Below are positions 27,900 through 36,302 of a stretch of 64,000 nt of DNA, in pieces. The translations under genes were made by a program, and so were the position numbers. Within the stretch, counting starts at the first letter, position 1. Each line of letters opens with the position of its first letter. Source of the stretch: Neptuniibacter pectenicola (GTDB lineage: Bacteria > Pseudomonadota > Gammaproteobacteria > Pseudomonadales > Balneatricaceae). Below the pieces are notes generated by a model, which ran no database searches, was not told the DNA's origin, and saw only the letters and a list, made by a program, of their open reading frames with translations. The stretch lies in contig NZ_LUTS01000001.1 in assembly GCF_001597735.1 (NCBI RefSeq), positions 434,001-498,000 on the forward strand, written 5' to 3'.

Positions 27900-28496
27900 A
27901 TGGCAAGGCCAGCAGAGTTTGATCGCACGGACGTATTAGAAAAAGCAATGAACGTATTCTGGAGAACAGGCTATAACGCCTCCTCCATTACAGATCTTGT
28001 CAAAGCGACCCAGCTTAAACCGGGGTCCCTTTACGGTGCATTTCACAGCAAGCGCGGCTTATTTGTGGAAGCGCTCGATACATACTGTGTCCGAAGCCTC
28101 GAACGCATCGAAACCGTTTTGGGCAAACCTGGATCACCCATCCAGAATATAGAATCCTTTTTTATCATTTTTTGTAATGAGCTAAAAAAAGATCAGATCG
28201 GCAAAGGCTGCTTCATGATCAATACCATGTTGGAGCTAGCCACAGAAGATGATGAAATAAGAGAACGTGTGGGTATGTATCTAGATAAAGTGGAGCAGCA
28301 TTTCTGTGACACGCTTATCAAGGCTCAGCAACAAGGTGAGATTGACCCGCAAAAAGATGCACAAGATCTTGCAACGTATCTGATGACGAATATCTGGGGC
28401 TTGCGTGTATTAAGCAGTAAACGTCCAGACCAGCGCAAATATGAAGCCGTGATTAAAAACCTTCTCTTTGCACTCCACTCCCCTGTATCTAATTAA
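27900..28496 (+). CDS. TetR/AcrR-family transcriptional regulator
   Basis: A 198-residue repressor. Residues 8-55 are the TetR helix-turn-helix (DVLEKAMNVFWRTGYNASSITDLVKATQLKPGSLYGAFHSKRGLF), with the ligand domain behind it. A CF.M motif (KGCFMINTMLELA) is usual for the AcuR/YxaF-like subgroup, which includes regulators sensing acrylate or other electrophiles; that assignment is tentative. Start at the ATG at 27900 with GGAGGG seven bases upstream; an earlier in-frame start at 27858 would run into the lipoprotein promoter. Possible targets are itself, the divergent lipoprotein, or the hydrolase downstream. Confidence 0.9.
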   Translation: MARPAEFDRTDVLEKAMNVFWRTGYNASSITDLVKATQLKPGSLYGAFHSKRGLFVEALDTYCVRSLERIETVLGKPGSPIQNIESFFIIFCNELKKDQIGKGCFMINTMLELATEDDEIRERVGMYLDKVEQHFCDTLIKAQQQGEIDPQKDAQDLATYLMTNIWGLRVLSSKRPDQRKYEAVIKNLLFALHSPVSN

Positions 28497-28719
28497 TAAC
28501 AGCCTAGAGGCGTTTGTAATCTAGTTGATGAACCCATCAATTAGGTTGCCCTAAGCTTTTTAATTTTTGCGTTTATCAGCGGTCACTCCCCCTCCTAGCC
28601 GTCAACCGATAAATAAACCTCGCCATTTAATTCTTTAAATCATGCGACTTTCTCTACCCTAGCGAATAAATTTGGGTGAACATAAGCCATTCATCTTGAA
28701 ACCCTACGGGAACCATCCA

Positions 28720-29577
28720 ATGAAGTTAGTCACCTTTAAACATAAAGAACAAACCTCTGTCGGTATTCTCCACAACAACAGCATCATTCCCGCCTGGTTG
28801 GACCTATCGATCCCCCAAGAGATGGCCCATTTTTTATCGGGCGGTAAAGCGCTAGAAGAGAAACTCTTTTCCCTAGCAGGAAAAGCCGATATTCCTGTAG
28901 AAGAGGTCCAGTTACTTGCCCCGATCCTCAATCCACAAAAGTTTTTAGGGGTTGGGCTTAATTATGCGGATCACATTGCCGAAACAGGGCTAGACACACC
29001 GACCTTTCCTAGCCTATTTAACAAACAGGTTAGCTGTATTATTGGTCATAACGAAGCGATCCACCGCCCCTTAGTATCAGAAAAGCTCGATTATGAGGGG
29101 GAGTTAGCCTTAGTGATCGGCAAACAATGTCGGCATGTCCCTTACGATAAAGCCCACAGCGTGATCGCGGGTTATACCATCGTCAATGATGTATCTGTAC
29201 GTGACTGGCAAATCAAATCCCCCACCTGGACCTTAGGAAAATCCTTTGATACCCACGGACCTATAGGACCGTGGATAACAACCGACCCTATTAACCCACA
29301 CCAATTAGAGCTAAAAACCTGGGTCAATGGCGAACTAAGGCAGCACTCCAATACCAAACACCTTATCTTTGACTGCTATGCTTTGGTTGAAACCATCTCC
29401 ACTGTCTGCACATTAATGCCCGGCGATGTGATTGCAACAGGCACCTGTTCAGGCGTAGGCGTATCCATGAAGCCCAGAGGCTACCTAAAGCCCGGTGACA
29501 ATGTAACAGTCGAAATTGAACACCTTGGGCGCTTATCTAACAACGTCGTTATAGAGCCTGATACTCAGCTATATTAA
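28720..29577 (+). CDS. Fumarylacetoacetate hydrolase (FAH) family protein
   Basis: 285 residues. The FAH fold C-terminal domain starts near 65 (NPQKFLGVGLNYADHIAETG). Metal-binding acids are visible in DYEGELALVIGK and GYTIVNDVSVRDWQ, and the GPWI and GTCSGVGVSMKPRGYLKPGD motifs match the UGL/YcgM-type (2-keto-acid hydrolase or oxaloacetate decarboxylase) group. The exact substrate is not readable. Start at the ATG at 28720 (MKLVTFKHK, usual family start); the frame extends 16 codons upstream without a good ribosome binding site. A 223-bp gap with no visible features separates it from the TetR gene, so coregulation is uncertain. Confidence 0.85.
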   Translation: MKLVTFKHKEQTSVGILHNNSIIPAWLDLSIPQEMAHFLSGGKALEEKLFSLAGKADIPVEEVQLLAPILNPQKFLGVGLNYADHIAETGLDTPTFPSLFNKQVSCIIGHNEAIHRPLVSEKLDYEGELALVIGKQCRHVPYDKAHSVIAGYTIVNDVSVRDWQIKSPTWTLGKSFDTHGPIGPWITTDPINPHQLELKTWVNGELRQHSNTKHLIFDCYALVETISTVCTLMPGDVIATGTCSGVGVSMKPRGYLKPGDNVTVEIEHLGRLSNNVVIEPDTQLY

Positions 29578-29675
29578 AGCGTTCACACGCCGTTCATCGG
29601 TCTCTATATTTTAGTTGTCTCCATTTGGTAACTTCGTAAGCTACTGTTTTAAAAGAAAAAGTATATTTATTAATC

Positions 29676-29705
29676 AAATACTGTCTCCAAACAGAGACAG
29701 TATTT
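29676..29705 (+). terminator. Hairpin downstream of the FAH gene
   Basis: A perfect 12-bp stem (AAATACTGTCTC with GAGACAGTATTT) encloses a six-base loop, about 100 bp after the FAH stop and 165 bp before the EF-hand gene. The T-run after it is short, so termination is likely but not certain. Confidence 0.55.
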
Positions 29706-29871
29706 ATATCATTTCACCACCGATTCAAATGCCCCTCCTTACAACCCCGCTCAAAACAACAATAACTTATTGTTTTTTAAAGTAATTTAAAAACATGGCA
29801 CAAAGCTTGATATATCTAGTTCGAATTTAAACCTACGAATCGCAATAATTTATTTTTTTAGGAGATGAATG

Positions 29872-30171
29872 ATGAAAACAATTACTTGGGCACTTGCTTC
29901 ACTAATCGCCGTTTCTTCAACCGCTGCACTTGCAGAAGAAGCACCAGCAACAGCCGTAGAACAGGCTGCACCAGCAACTGAAGTTATCACGAGCGAACAA
30001 CCTAAAGAGAAAAAAGTTTTTAATAAATTAGATGTCGATCAAGACGGAAAAATCAGCCAAGAAGAAGCAAAAAACTACCCTACACTGGTTAAAGGCTTCG
30101 ACAAAGTTGATACCGACAAAGATGGTTACTTGAGCCCTGAAGAATTCACTCGCCCACGTACTAAATCTTAA
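29872..30171 (+). CDS. Secreted EF-hand protein, copy 1
   Basis: 99 residues: Sec signal peptide (MKTITWALASLIAVSSTAALA, cut after ALA), a low-complexity Ala/Glu/Thr linker, then a pair of EF-hands with textbook calcium loops DVDQDGKISQEE and DTDKDGYLSPEE. Two adjacent ATGs (29869 and 29872) exist; the second has the better seven-base spacing from TAGGAG. It is followed 33 bp later by a paralogue with the same layout. Role: probable periplasmic calcium-binding protein, partner unknown. Confidence 0.9.
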   Translation: MKTITWALASLIAVSSTAALAEEAPATAVEQAAPATEVITSEQPKEKKVFNKLDVDQDGKISQEEAKNYPTLVKGFDKVDTDKDGYLSPEEFTRPRTKS

Positions 30172-30204
30172 TCTGATTACCACTTATTTTTTAGGAGATA
30201 AGGC

Positions 30205-30534
30205 ATGAAGATAACGACATGGGCACTTGCTTCACTGCTCACCATTTCATCATCGATCGTCGTAGCGGACACACTTATCGCTACAGACGCTCAGCCTGAT
30301 GTTATGACGAATGAGCAACCGAAAACGCCTAGTATTTTTGAAAAGCTAGATGAAAACAAAGACGGCAAGGTTAGCCCTCAAGAAGCGCAAGTATCCCCTG
30401 CGCTGGTTAAAGGTTTCGATAAAATCGATACCAATCGAGATGGCTTTCTAAGTCCCGATGAGTTTTCACAGCTTCAAGTCAACGCTACGCCAACACGTAC
30501 TTATATCGTAATGGCTTCCCTACAAGCGTTGTAA
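30205..30534 (+). CDS. Secreted EF-hand protein, copy 2 (tandem paralogue)
   Basis: 109 residues with the same design as the preceding gene: signal peptide MKITTWALASLLTISSSIVVA, linker, then EF-loops DENKDGKVSPQE and DTNRDGFLSPDE. Its ribosome binding site and leader (TTTTTTAGGAGAT-like) repeat those of copy 1, so the two arose by tandem duplication. Differences are mostly in the linker and a longer hydrophobic C-terminal tail (RTYIVMASLQAL) absent from copy 1. Loop positions 1, 3, 5 and 12 keep metal-binding side chains, so calcium binding is expected. The two genes probably form one transcript. Confidence 0.88.
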   Translation: MKITTWALASLLTISSSIVVADTLIATDAQPDVMTNEQPKTPSIFEKLDENKDGKVSPQEAQVSPALVKGFDKIDTNRDGFLSPDEFSQLQVNATPTRTYIVMASLQAL

Positions 30535-30668
30535 CGGGTTCACTGGTTTGCGGGGGAACAGCTTAAACTGATTCCGAGACAGCCTCAGTTGGTTATTCCC
30601 CCTCCTTCTAGTAACGGTTGGGTAGAGCATCCATGTCCACAAACATAGCCGCCAGCTCTATTCAACAG

Positions 30669-30695
30669 GCTAGGAGTCCCCTTAGGGCTCCTAGC
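30669..30695 (+). terminator. Hairpin downstream of the EF-hand genes
   Basis: GCTAGGAG pairs with CTCCTAGC, with CCCT/AGGG able to pair inside. It is GC-rich but followed by C-run rather than T-run, so it may act as an mRNA 3' structure. The rest of the 270-bp gap shows nothing else I can name, except short AT-rich sequence before the kinase gene. Confidence 0.45.
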
Positions 30696-30807
30696 CCCCC
30701 CTCTCGTCATAAACCCCAGACTAACGAAAATAGATAGAAACACTACCCTATTAAAGGCCTATTCATGGATAATAGTCATACACTTGTTTAATTAAATGTC
30801 CTATTAA

Positions 30808-32217
30808 ATGTCTAATCACAATCGGCGCGGTTGGCGCTTAAGTTCACTAAAACAGTTAGTGCTGCTTTCATTTTTAGTCGTAGTCACGCCGTTCGGCATC
30901 TTAATCTACTACGCAACCGATGCGCTTGTTGAGCAATCAGCAGAGGGGCGTGTGCTTGCAAAACAAGCATTAGAGGTAACGCGACGCGGACAACGCTTAG
31001 AAGGCCTTGCAGAAGACATTACCCGTTCAGCACGTCAATACCAGATTCTAGCCAAACCAGAGATCAAACAACGCTTAACGCAGAACCTGCTTGATTACCG
31101 GGAACAGCTTTCTATCCACAGTTTTATACTGACAAAAGTGGAACAGCTTAACCAAATAAACGCGCTATTAGACAATATTGAACAATCGAACGCGGAAGAC
31201 GCTAACAACCTGCTCGGGTTTACACGCGACATAAACCAGCAAGTGGACCTGATTCTTGATCAACGGTTACAAGCACTCAACTCAACCGCCCAACACACAC
31301 AAACGCAACTCAGTACCCTCGCGCTGATTTTACTTGTCATCGAGATGCTCTTAATTCTGTTTTTTAGTTTTAGTATTATTCGCCCTGTTCGCCGGATTGC
31401 TGACCGAATACAAGCCTTAGGTACAGGTGAAGAATATACTGGCGCGATGGTCGGTGGGCCGGATGAACTCGTCGAACTTGAACAACAGCTTGATTGGCTG
31501 ACCGAACGCCTGGCAGAAGTAGAAAACGAAAAACAGCGATTCTTACGTCACATGTCCCATGAATTAAAGACCCCCCTCACCACGCTACGCGAGGGATCTG
31601 ATCTATTAGCTGACCAGATTACGGGCCCCTTAAATCAAAGCCAGATGGAAGTCACTCAACTACTACAAAGCAACTCAAGGCAGTTACAGTCATTAATTGA
31701 ACAGTTACTGGACTACAGCCGTTTACATCAAAATGAGTCCGTTAACTTCCACCCGGTAAAACTACTGCCCGTTTTCATAGAAGCGATTGAGCCGTACAAA
31801 TTACTGCTTGAGCAAAAAAAGATACACCTAACCCTGCCTAAAGAAGAGCATGAATGGACCACCGATCGAGCGATGCTGGTACGTATTATTAGTAACTTAG
31901 TGTCCAATGCGGCTCTTTATGGCAGCAACGAAGGTGATCTAACACTCAGCATCGAACACACTAACGAGCACTGCCTCATTCATGTAGAAAATGATGGACC
32001 CACCATCCCCCTTAAAGATGTTCCGCTGCTATTTGAACCGTTTTATCAAGGCCAAAATAGACGGCAAGGGCCGGTCAAAGGCTCAGGCATAGGCCTCAGT
32101 ATTGTCCATGATGCCGCCGAATCCTTAGGCGCAACAGTGACATTAAGCAAAAATGAAAATCATCGCGTTGGTTTTAGCGTTTGCCTTCCCATTTCGGAGC
32201 ACCCTATTAATGATTAG
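30808..32217 (+). CDS. glrK: Sensor histidine kinase, GlrK/QseE type
   Basis: 469 residues. Two membrane helices (about 16-36 and 170-192) flank a helical periplasmic domain (37-168), then HAMP, the H-box RHMSHELKTPLTTLREG (His near 250), an N-box (RIISNLVSNAALY) and G-box GSGIGLSIV. The order kinase, small lipoprotein, sigma-54-type regulator matches the GlrK-YfhG-GlrR (QseE-QseG-QseF) locus, which senses envelope signals in enterics. The start ATG at 30808 is preceded by another ATG 12 bases earlier that hits a stop after three codons, a possible tiny leader. No strong ribosome binding site. Confidence 0.92.
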   Translation: MSNHNRRGWRLSSLKQLVLLSFLVVVTPFGILIYYATDALVEQSAEGRVLAKQALEVTRRGQRLEGLAEDITRSARQYQILAKPEIKQRLTQNLLDYREQLSIHSFILTKVEQLNQINALLDNIEQSNAEDANNLLGFTRDINQQVDLILDQRLQALNSTAQHTQTQLSTLALILLVIEMLLILFFSFSIIRPVRRIADRIQALGTGEEYTGAMVGGPDELVELEQQLDWLTERLAEVENEKQRFLRHMSHELKTPLTTLREGSDLLADQITGPLNQSQMEVTQLLQSNSRQLQSLIEQLLDYSRLHQNESVNFHPVKLLPVFIEAIEPYKLLLEQKKIHLTLPKEEHEWTTDRAMLVRIISNLVSNAALYGSNEGDLTLSIEHTNEHCLIHVENDGPTIPLKDVPLLFEPFYQGQNRRQGPVKGSGIGLSIVHDAAESLGATVTLSKNENHRVGFSVCLPISEHPIND

Positions 32218-32704
32218 ATCTCTACCCATTATTTTATGTCTACTTATCTTACAAGGTTGCGAACTACAGGAGACCAAACCGCCGGTTGAAGTAGAACCCA
32301 TTTCGGAACAGAAAAGCTGTCGCATTGAAGCGGCAAACTTAGATCGCTTACAAAAAATAGAAAAACTGTTCTTAGAAAACCCAGAGCGCCGCAGCCGTAT
32401 AATGCAAAACGCGATCCGGGATAAAGATCAGACCCTGCTCGCACTGCTTCTATCCACCCCTTTATCCTCAAAAGAGCAGTTACAACAAGCCAAACGTTAT
32501 TATGCTAAGTTTGTACTTTATCCAGATAAAGCCTGCCCTGGTGACCGGTACTTTGACCTGAGGGATCAGCTAACCTCTGCCCTGCTATGGATGAGAGCCG
32601 AGCAAGATAACCTACTACAAGAAAACAAAACCTTGCAGATAAAAATAGATGCCTTAACCCAAATAGAGACTGATCTCAGCAAAGATAGAGAGAATCAGGA
32701 ATGA
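32210..32704 (+). CDS. qseG: QseG/YfhG-like outer-membrane lipoprotein
   Basis: About 164 residues. The ATG at 32210 overlaps the end of the kinase gene by eight bases and gives a direct lipoprotein signal (MIRSLPIILCLLILQGC); an upstream frame start at 32153 would place an implausible prefix before it. The mature part is helical and ends with a coiled coil (NLLQENKTLQIKIDALTQIETDL). In enterics QseG is needed for signalling through QseE. The sequence is diverged, so naming rests on position and layout. Its stop overlaps the next start in ATGA. Confidence 0.75.
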   Translation: MIRSLPIILCLLILQGCELQETKPPVEVEPISEQKSCRIEAANLDRLQKIEKLFLENPERRSRIMQNAIRDKDQTLLALLLSTPLSSKEQLQQAKRYYAKFVLYPDKACPGDRYFDLRDQLTSALLWMRAEQDNLLQENKTLQIKIDALTQIETDLSKDRENQE

Positions 32705-34026
32705 AACCTCATATCCTCTTAGTCGATGATGACGCCTCCTTGCTTAAATTATTATCCATGCGTTTAAGCGCCAGTGGCTACCAGATCAGCTGCGCCGAAA
32801 GCGCCGAAGAAGCATTAGAGGTGTTAAGCGAAAAGATCGACCTCCTCGTGACCGACTTGCGTATGGAAGGTATGGATGGCATGGCGCTGTTTAAGCAGGT
32901 TCAACGTCTGTACCCACAACTGCCCGTTGTCATCATTACCGCCCACGGATCGATCCCCGAAGCCGTAACGGCCACCCAACAGGGGGTATTTGGTTTTTTA
33001 ACGAAACCGATCGACCGTGATCAGCTCATGCAAAACATTGAAGCGGCCTTAGCCAGCACCAGCCGCAGCGAAGGCGAATGGCGTAACAACATCATTAGCC
33101 GCAGCCAGACTATGGAGCAACTGCTCCAAGAAGCAGAACAGATTGCGGGATCAGACGTTAGCGTCCTTATCACGGGCGCAAGCGGGAGTGGTAAAGAGCT
33201 ACTCGCCAATGCGATCCACAAAGCCAGCTCCCGTTGTAAAAAACCTTTTATTGCGATCAACTGTGGTGCGCTGCCAGAACAACTACTGGAGTCCGAACTT
33301 TTCGGCCACAGTAAAGGCGCATTCACCGGCGCGGTCAACAAACATGAGGGCCTGTTTCAAGCGGCAAATGGCGGCACTTTATTCCTAGATGAAATCGGTG
33401 ACATGCCAACACCACTTCAGGTAAAACTACTTAGGGTGCTACAAGAACGTCATATTCGCCCCGTCGGTAGCACGGAGACCATTGCCGTTGATGTGCGCGT
33501 TATCTCCGCAACCCATCGAGATCTCGAACAGGCGATGCAGGACAAGAGCTTTAGGGAGGATCTTTTCTATCGCCTTAATGTCGTCAATCTACACCTGCCC
33601 CCACTAAAAGACCGCCCTGAGGATATTCCACCCTTGGCGCGCTATTTTGTCGAGCAGGCAGCACTACGACACAACCCAAAAGTTAAAAGCATTTCCAGCG
33701 CAGCACTGCAAGTATTGGCCCAAGCCTCATGGCCGGGCAACGTGCGCCAACTCGAAAATATCATTGAGAAAGTGACCGCCTTAAGCAACACCCCCATTAT
33801 CTCTGACACCGCGATTCATCGCGCATTGGCCAATCAAGAGCAGGTCATTGCTAACTTTAATGATGCAAGGGCAGAGTTTGAAAAACGGTACCTCTGTAAA
33901 GTGCTACAGATCACCGAGGGGAATGTGACTCAAGCGGCGAAAATAGCTGGCCGCAACCGTACGGACTTTTATAAGTTACTCAAAAAACACGCGCTCGAAG
34001 CCTCGGATTACAAGAGCGACGAGTAA
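32701..34026 (+). CDS. glrR: Sigma-54-dependent response regulator, GlrR/QseF type
   Basis: 441 residues in three domains: a receiver (phosphoacceptor in DLLVTDLRMEGMDG, near 54), a central AAA+ domain with Walker A TGASGSGKELLANAIH, the GAFTGA loop (HSKGAFTGA) and Walker B GTLFLDEIGDM, and a C-terminal Fis-type HTH (VTQAAKIAGRNRTDFYKLLKKH). It should drive RpoN promoters; in E. coli GlrR activates the GlmY small RNA and rpoE. I see no glmY-like RNA next to it. Joined by a four-base overlap to the lipoprotein gene. Confidence 0.93.
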   Translation: MKPHILLVDDDASLLKLLSMRLSASGYQISCAESAEEALEVLSEKIDLLVTDLRMEGMDGMALFKQVQRLYPQLPVVIITAHGSIPEAVTATQQGVFGFLTKPIDRDQLMQNIEAALASTSRSEGEWRNNIISRSQTMEQLLQEAEQIAGSDVSVLITGASGSGKELLANAIHKASSRCKKPFIAINCGALPEQLLESELFGHSKGAFTGAVNKHEGLFQAANGGTLFLDEIGDMPTPLQVKLLRVLQERHIRPVGSTETIAVDVRVISATHRDLEQAMQDKSFREDLFYRLNVVNLHLPPLKDRPEDIPPLARYFVEQAALRHNPKVKSISSAALQVLAQASWPGNVRQLENIIEKVTALSNTPIISDTAIHRALANQEQVIANFNDARAEFEKRYLCKVLQITEGNVTQAAKIAGRNRTDFYKLLKKHALEASDYKSDE

Positions 34027-34048
34027 GCACCTATATCGCAGCGATGCA

Positions 34049-34834
34049 CTACGACTGATAGTCATCGGGTAAGGTAATCCCCATAGCATTAGCGTCAACC
34101 TGAGCCAGTGCTTTGAAACGTTCGCGGACTTTTGACCCTTTAGGTTTAGTCAGATAGAACAGCCACTTACTCGCGACCTCAGGTTTGAGTTGATGCTCCG
34201 CGCCCCAAGATTGAATAAAGGAAAAGAGGGAATCATCGCTTTTATCGGGAAGCGCAACAGGCACCGGGTTATCTAAGCGCTCGCCTGAACGAATCCGGCG
34301 ACAGATCACATCGTAGTTATAACGAAAGTCAGGGTACACATCGACAGCATCTTCAGTGCGTAAACGAAACCACCCCGTCGCTTTACCGGCATGGTAGACC
34401 GCAGGGTGGGTCCACTCATGATGGGACGCACTCTCTGAGAAATTACAGGCTTCTTCATAAGCATGTTTAGCGATCGGTAGACCAAAGTCACCGGTTAAAT
34501 TGCGTAAGACCTTGATAAACTCAGATATAGTCGGCATCCACGCACTGTTTTCTTTACAGTAATCAATCGCCGCCACCAGCTCATTTTCTGTATAACCACC
34601 TAAGCTCAACGCCCATTCACGTTTTGCTATACGGATCTCATCTTGCGTTTCAAAACAGCTTTTGAATTTATGCCCATAGATCGCCATAAAGCGAGCAAAG
34701 ATCATATTCACAAAGGTTTTAACTTCGACGCTTAACTCTCGAGCATTGTCATCACCAGTCGGTGTCTTTGATGTCCATGACTGCTGCGGTAACCCGTTTT
34801 CGCTTCTCGCGAGTATCTCGGCGGGGGTCTTCAT
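34049..34834 (-). CDS. Lambda-P-like replication protein (putative helicase loader)
   Basis: 261 residues with the features of the phage-type replication protein P family (PF06992): MIFARFMAIYGHKFKSCFETQDEIRIAKREWALSLGGY near 40-80, and NSAWMPTISEFIKVL near 100. These proteins bind and load DnaB helicase. No integrase, capsid or lysis gene is near, so this is not a prophage piece; it looks like a domesticated gene. It follows the DnaT-like gene and starts 83 bases inside it. I recall reports of domesticated lambda-P loaders in gamma-proteobacteria lacking DnaC and DciA, but whether dciA is missing here is not visible. Confidence 0.8.
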   Translation of the reverse strand: MKTPAEILARSENGLPQQSWTSKTPTGDDNARELSVEVKTFVNMIFARFMAIYGHKFKSCFETQDEIRIAKREWALSLGGYTENELVAAIDYCKENSAWMPTISEFIKVLRNLTGDFGLPIAKHAYEEACNFSESASHHEWTHPAVYHAGKATGWFRLRTEDAVDVYPDFRYNYDVICRRIRSGERLDNPVPVALPDKSDDSLFSFIQSWGAEHQLKPEVASKWLFYLTKPKGSKVRERFKALAQVDANAMGITLPDDYQS

Positions 34835-35675
34835 GACGTAAACCTGCTTTTTGTTCGTTATTGATACGTTGTTGGCGACCGTCTTGAGTTTGCTTCTTCA
34901 CCCACTCCCGTTTCACCCAACCTAAGAACTTCTGATCCCAGTTTGTCTCTTTACGATCTTTATCTAACCAATATAGAACAAACTCGTCTAAACAGCTCAG
35001 CGCAAACTGCTGCGAAATGTTGTGCCTAGGTAAAAGCGCATATAGATTTTCAGAGGGTTGCCATCCTAATTCCATACCATGCAGCTGTTTATTACGTTGC
35101 TCATGCTGCTGAAATAGTACTTGTAATTCATCGCCCTGACGCACCTTTTTAGCCCAACCAATACTGCCACCAAAGGTCGGCGCTGGACCTGCATTCGGGG
35201 TAGATGTTGTTTGATAGGTGCTGACTGTCGCATCGGGGTAATAAGGGGTATCTTGTGGTGCTGTAGGGTGAGCGACGACTAACTCGTCTGGTTCATCAAA
35301 CGAGGAGGATGGCGCAATCGAGCACTCCTCAACAACCGGTAGCCGGCTCACCATCTCAACATCGGATTCACTCTCTTCCGTCTCAGACACCGGCATAAAT
35401 TTAACACGGACACGCCCATCTTTAGAAAAAGCGATATCCACATACTCTTCAGCGACAAGCACACTGGTTAGCTGCGCCAACCGCTCTTCATCCCAATAAG
35501 GTGCTAGCAACAACCATTGCTGGCGAGAAACAATAAATTCAGACGTGGGGCTATTCATAGCCTCGAGCTGTAAACGCTGCTGGTAGAGCGTTAACAACAC
35601 AGCCGCTTCAACACCTACTTTATGAATAAGAGAGGGGTAGAGCAATATAGGTGTTTCAGGAAAAGAGTAATTCAT
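34752..35675 (-). CDS. DnaT-like single-stranded-DNA-binding primosome protein
   Basis: 307 residues. The N-terminal half (1-100) has a winged-helix pattern like phage replication initiators (LLTLYQQRLQLEAMNSPTSEFIVSRQQWLLLAPYWDEERL). A low-complexity linker follows, then a DnaT DNA-binding domain at about 205-265 (GWQPSENLYALLPRHNISQQFALSCLDEFVLYWLDKDRKETNWDQKFLGWVKREW). This is the domain that binds ssDNA and PriB in E. coli primosomes. The last 83 bases overlap the lambda-P-like gene in another frame. Likely role: primosome or DnaB loading complex. Confidence 0.82.
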   Translation of the reverse strand: MNYSFPETPILLYPSLIHKVGVEAAVLLTLYQQRLQLEAMNSPTSEFIVSRQQWLLLAPYWDEERLAQLTSVLVAEEYVDIAFSKDGRVRVKFMPVSETEESESDVEMVSRLPVVEECSIAPSSSFDEPDELVVAHPTAPQDTPYYPDATVSTYQTTSTPNAGPAPTFGGSIGWAKKVRQGDELQVLFQQHEQRNKQLHGMELGWQPSENLYALLPRHNISQQFALSCLDEFVLYWLDKDRKETNWDQKFLGWVKREWVKKQTQDGRQQRINNEQKAGLRHEDPRRDTREKRKRVTAAVMDIKDTDW

Positions 35676-35702
35676 TAAATAGAACTGACCTTACAAATAA
35701 AA

Positions 35703-35726
35703 AAGCCGCAGTCTAAGCTACGGCTT
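35703..35726 (-). terminator. Terminator of the CBS gene
   Basis: AAGCCG and CGGCTT pair with AG/CT inside. On the minus strand it is followed by TTTTTTA. It separates the CBS gene from the DnaT-like gene, so they are separate transcripts. Confidence 0.7.
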
Positions 35727-35745
35727 AAGACATATAATTGAGTGA

Positions 35746-36153
35746 TCAACCGTCCTGAGCAAAATTTTCTACGGCACGTAAAACATCACGGCGACTAATC
35801 TGGCCGATCAGTTTACCATCTTTTACCACAGGTAAACGGCGACGTTTGTTATTAATAAATTCTTCCGCCACTTTTATAATATCAGCATCATGGTTTATGG
35901 TGTAAACCTCATCCGACATATATTTACCAACCGTGCCACCCATCTCTTCTTCATGATAGGTTAGTGTGAGTATCGCTTTTAAACAATCCACTTCCGACAT
36001 CAAACCAACCAAGTCACCTTTACTATCAACAACCGGTGCACCTGTAATATGGTTATCCAACAGCGCATTTATCGCTTCAAAAAGATCAGTTTCAGGTGTA
36101 AATGTAATCAGGTCATTACACATATAATCTTGAGCTTTTACGGATCTCAACAT
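35746..36153 (-). CDS. Two-CBS-domain protein
   Basis: 135 residues made of two CBS motifs (DYMCNDLITFTPETDLFEAINALLDNHITGAPVVD and KYMSDEVYTINHDADIIKVAEEFINNKRRRLPVVKDG), which bind adenine nucleotides as energy or ligand sensors. No attached enzyme or channel domain. The frame is open to 36189, and ATGs at 36159 and 36153 follow a perfect GGAGG; the latter has an eight-base spacing and is chosen. Such short CBS proteins regulate partners; none is obvious nearby. Confidence 0.88.
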   Translation of the reverse strand: MLRSVKAQDYMCNDLITFTPETDLFEAINALLDNHITGAPVVDSKGDLVGLMSEVDCLKAILTLTYHEEEMGGTVGKYMSDEVYTINHDADIIKVAEEFINNKRRRLPVVKDGKLIGQISRRDVLRAVENFAQDG

Positions 36154-36302
36154 TAGCATTCCTCCAAGGCAGTCGGTCGCAACTACCAAATATCATAAAA
36201 CCGGGAAACCGATCACTATCCTAGCGAAACACGCCCGATGTTTTCTTTATATTTACACCTAACGATTAAACCCGCAACAAAATAGAGCTGATCAAGATCA
36301 GG

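Noticed and set aside
29796-29811. Sigma-54-like promoter (TGGCAC-N5-TTGAT) upstream of the EF-hand genes
   Set aside because: The -12 element lacks the essential GC; a single half match is expected by chance.
34049-35675. Prophage remnant around the lambda-P-like gene
   Set aside because: No integrase, capsid, lysis or attachment site nearby; flanking genes are ordinary chromosomal genes.
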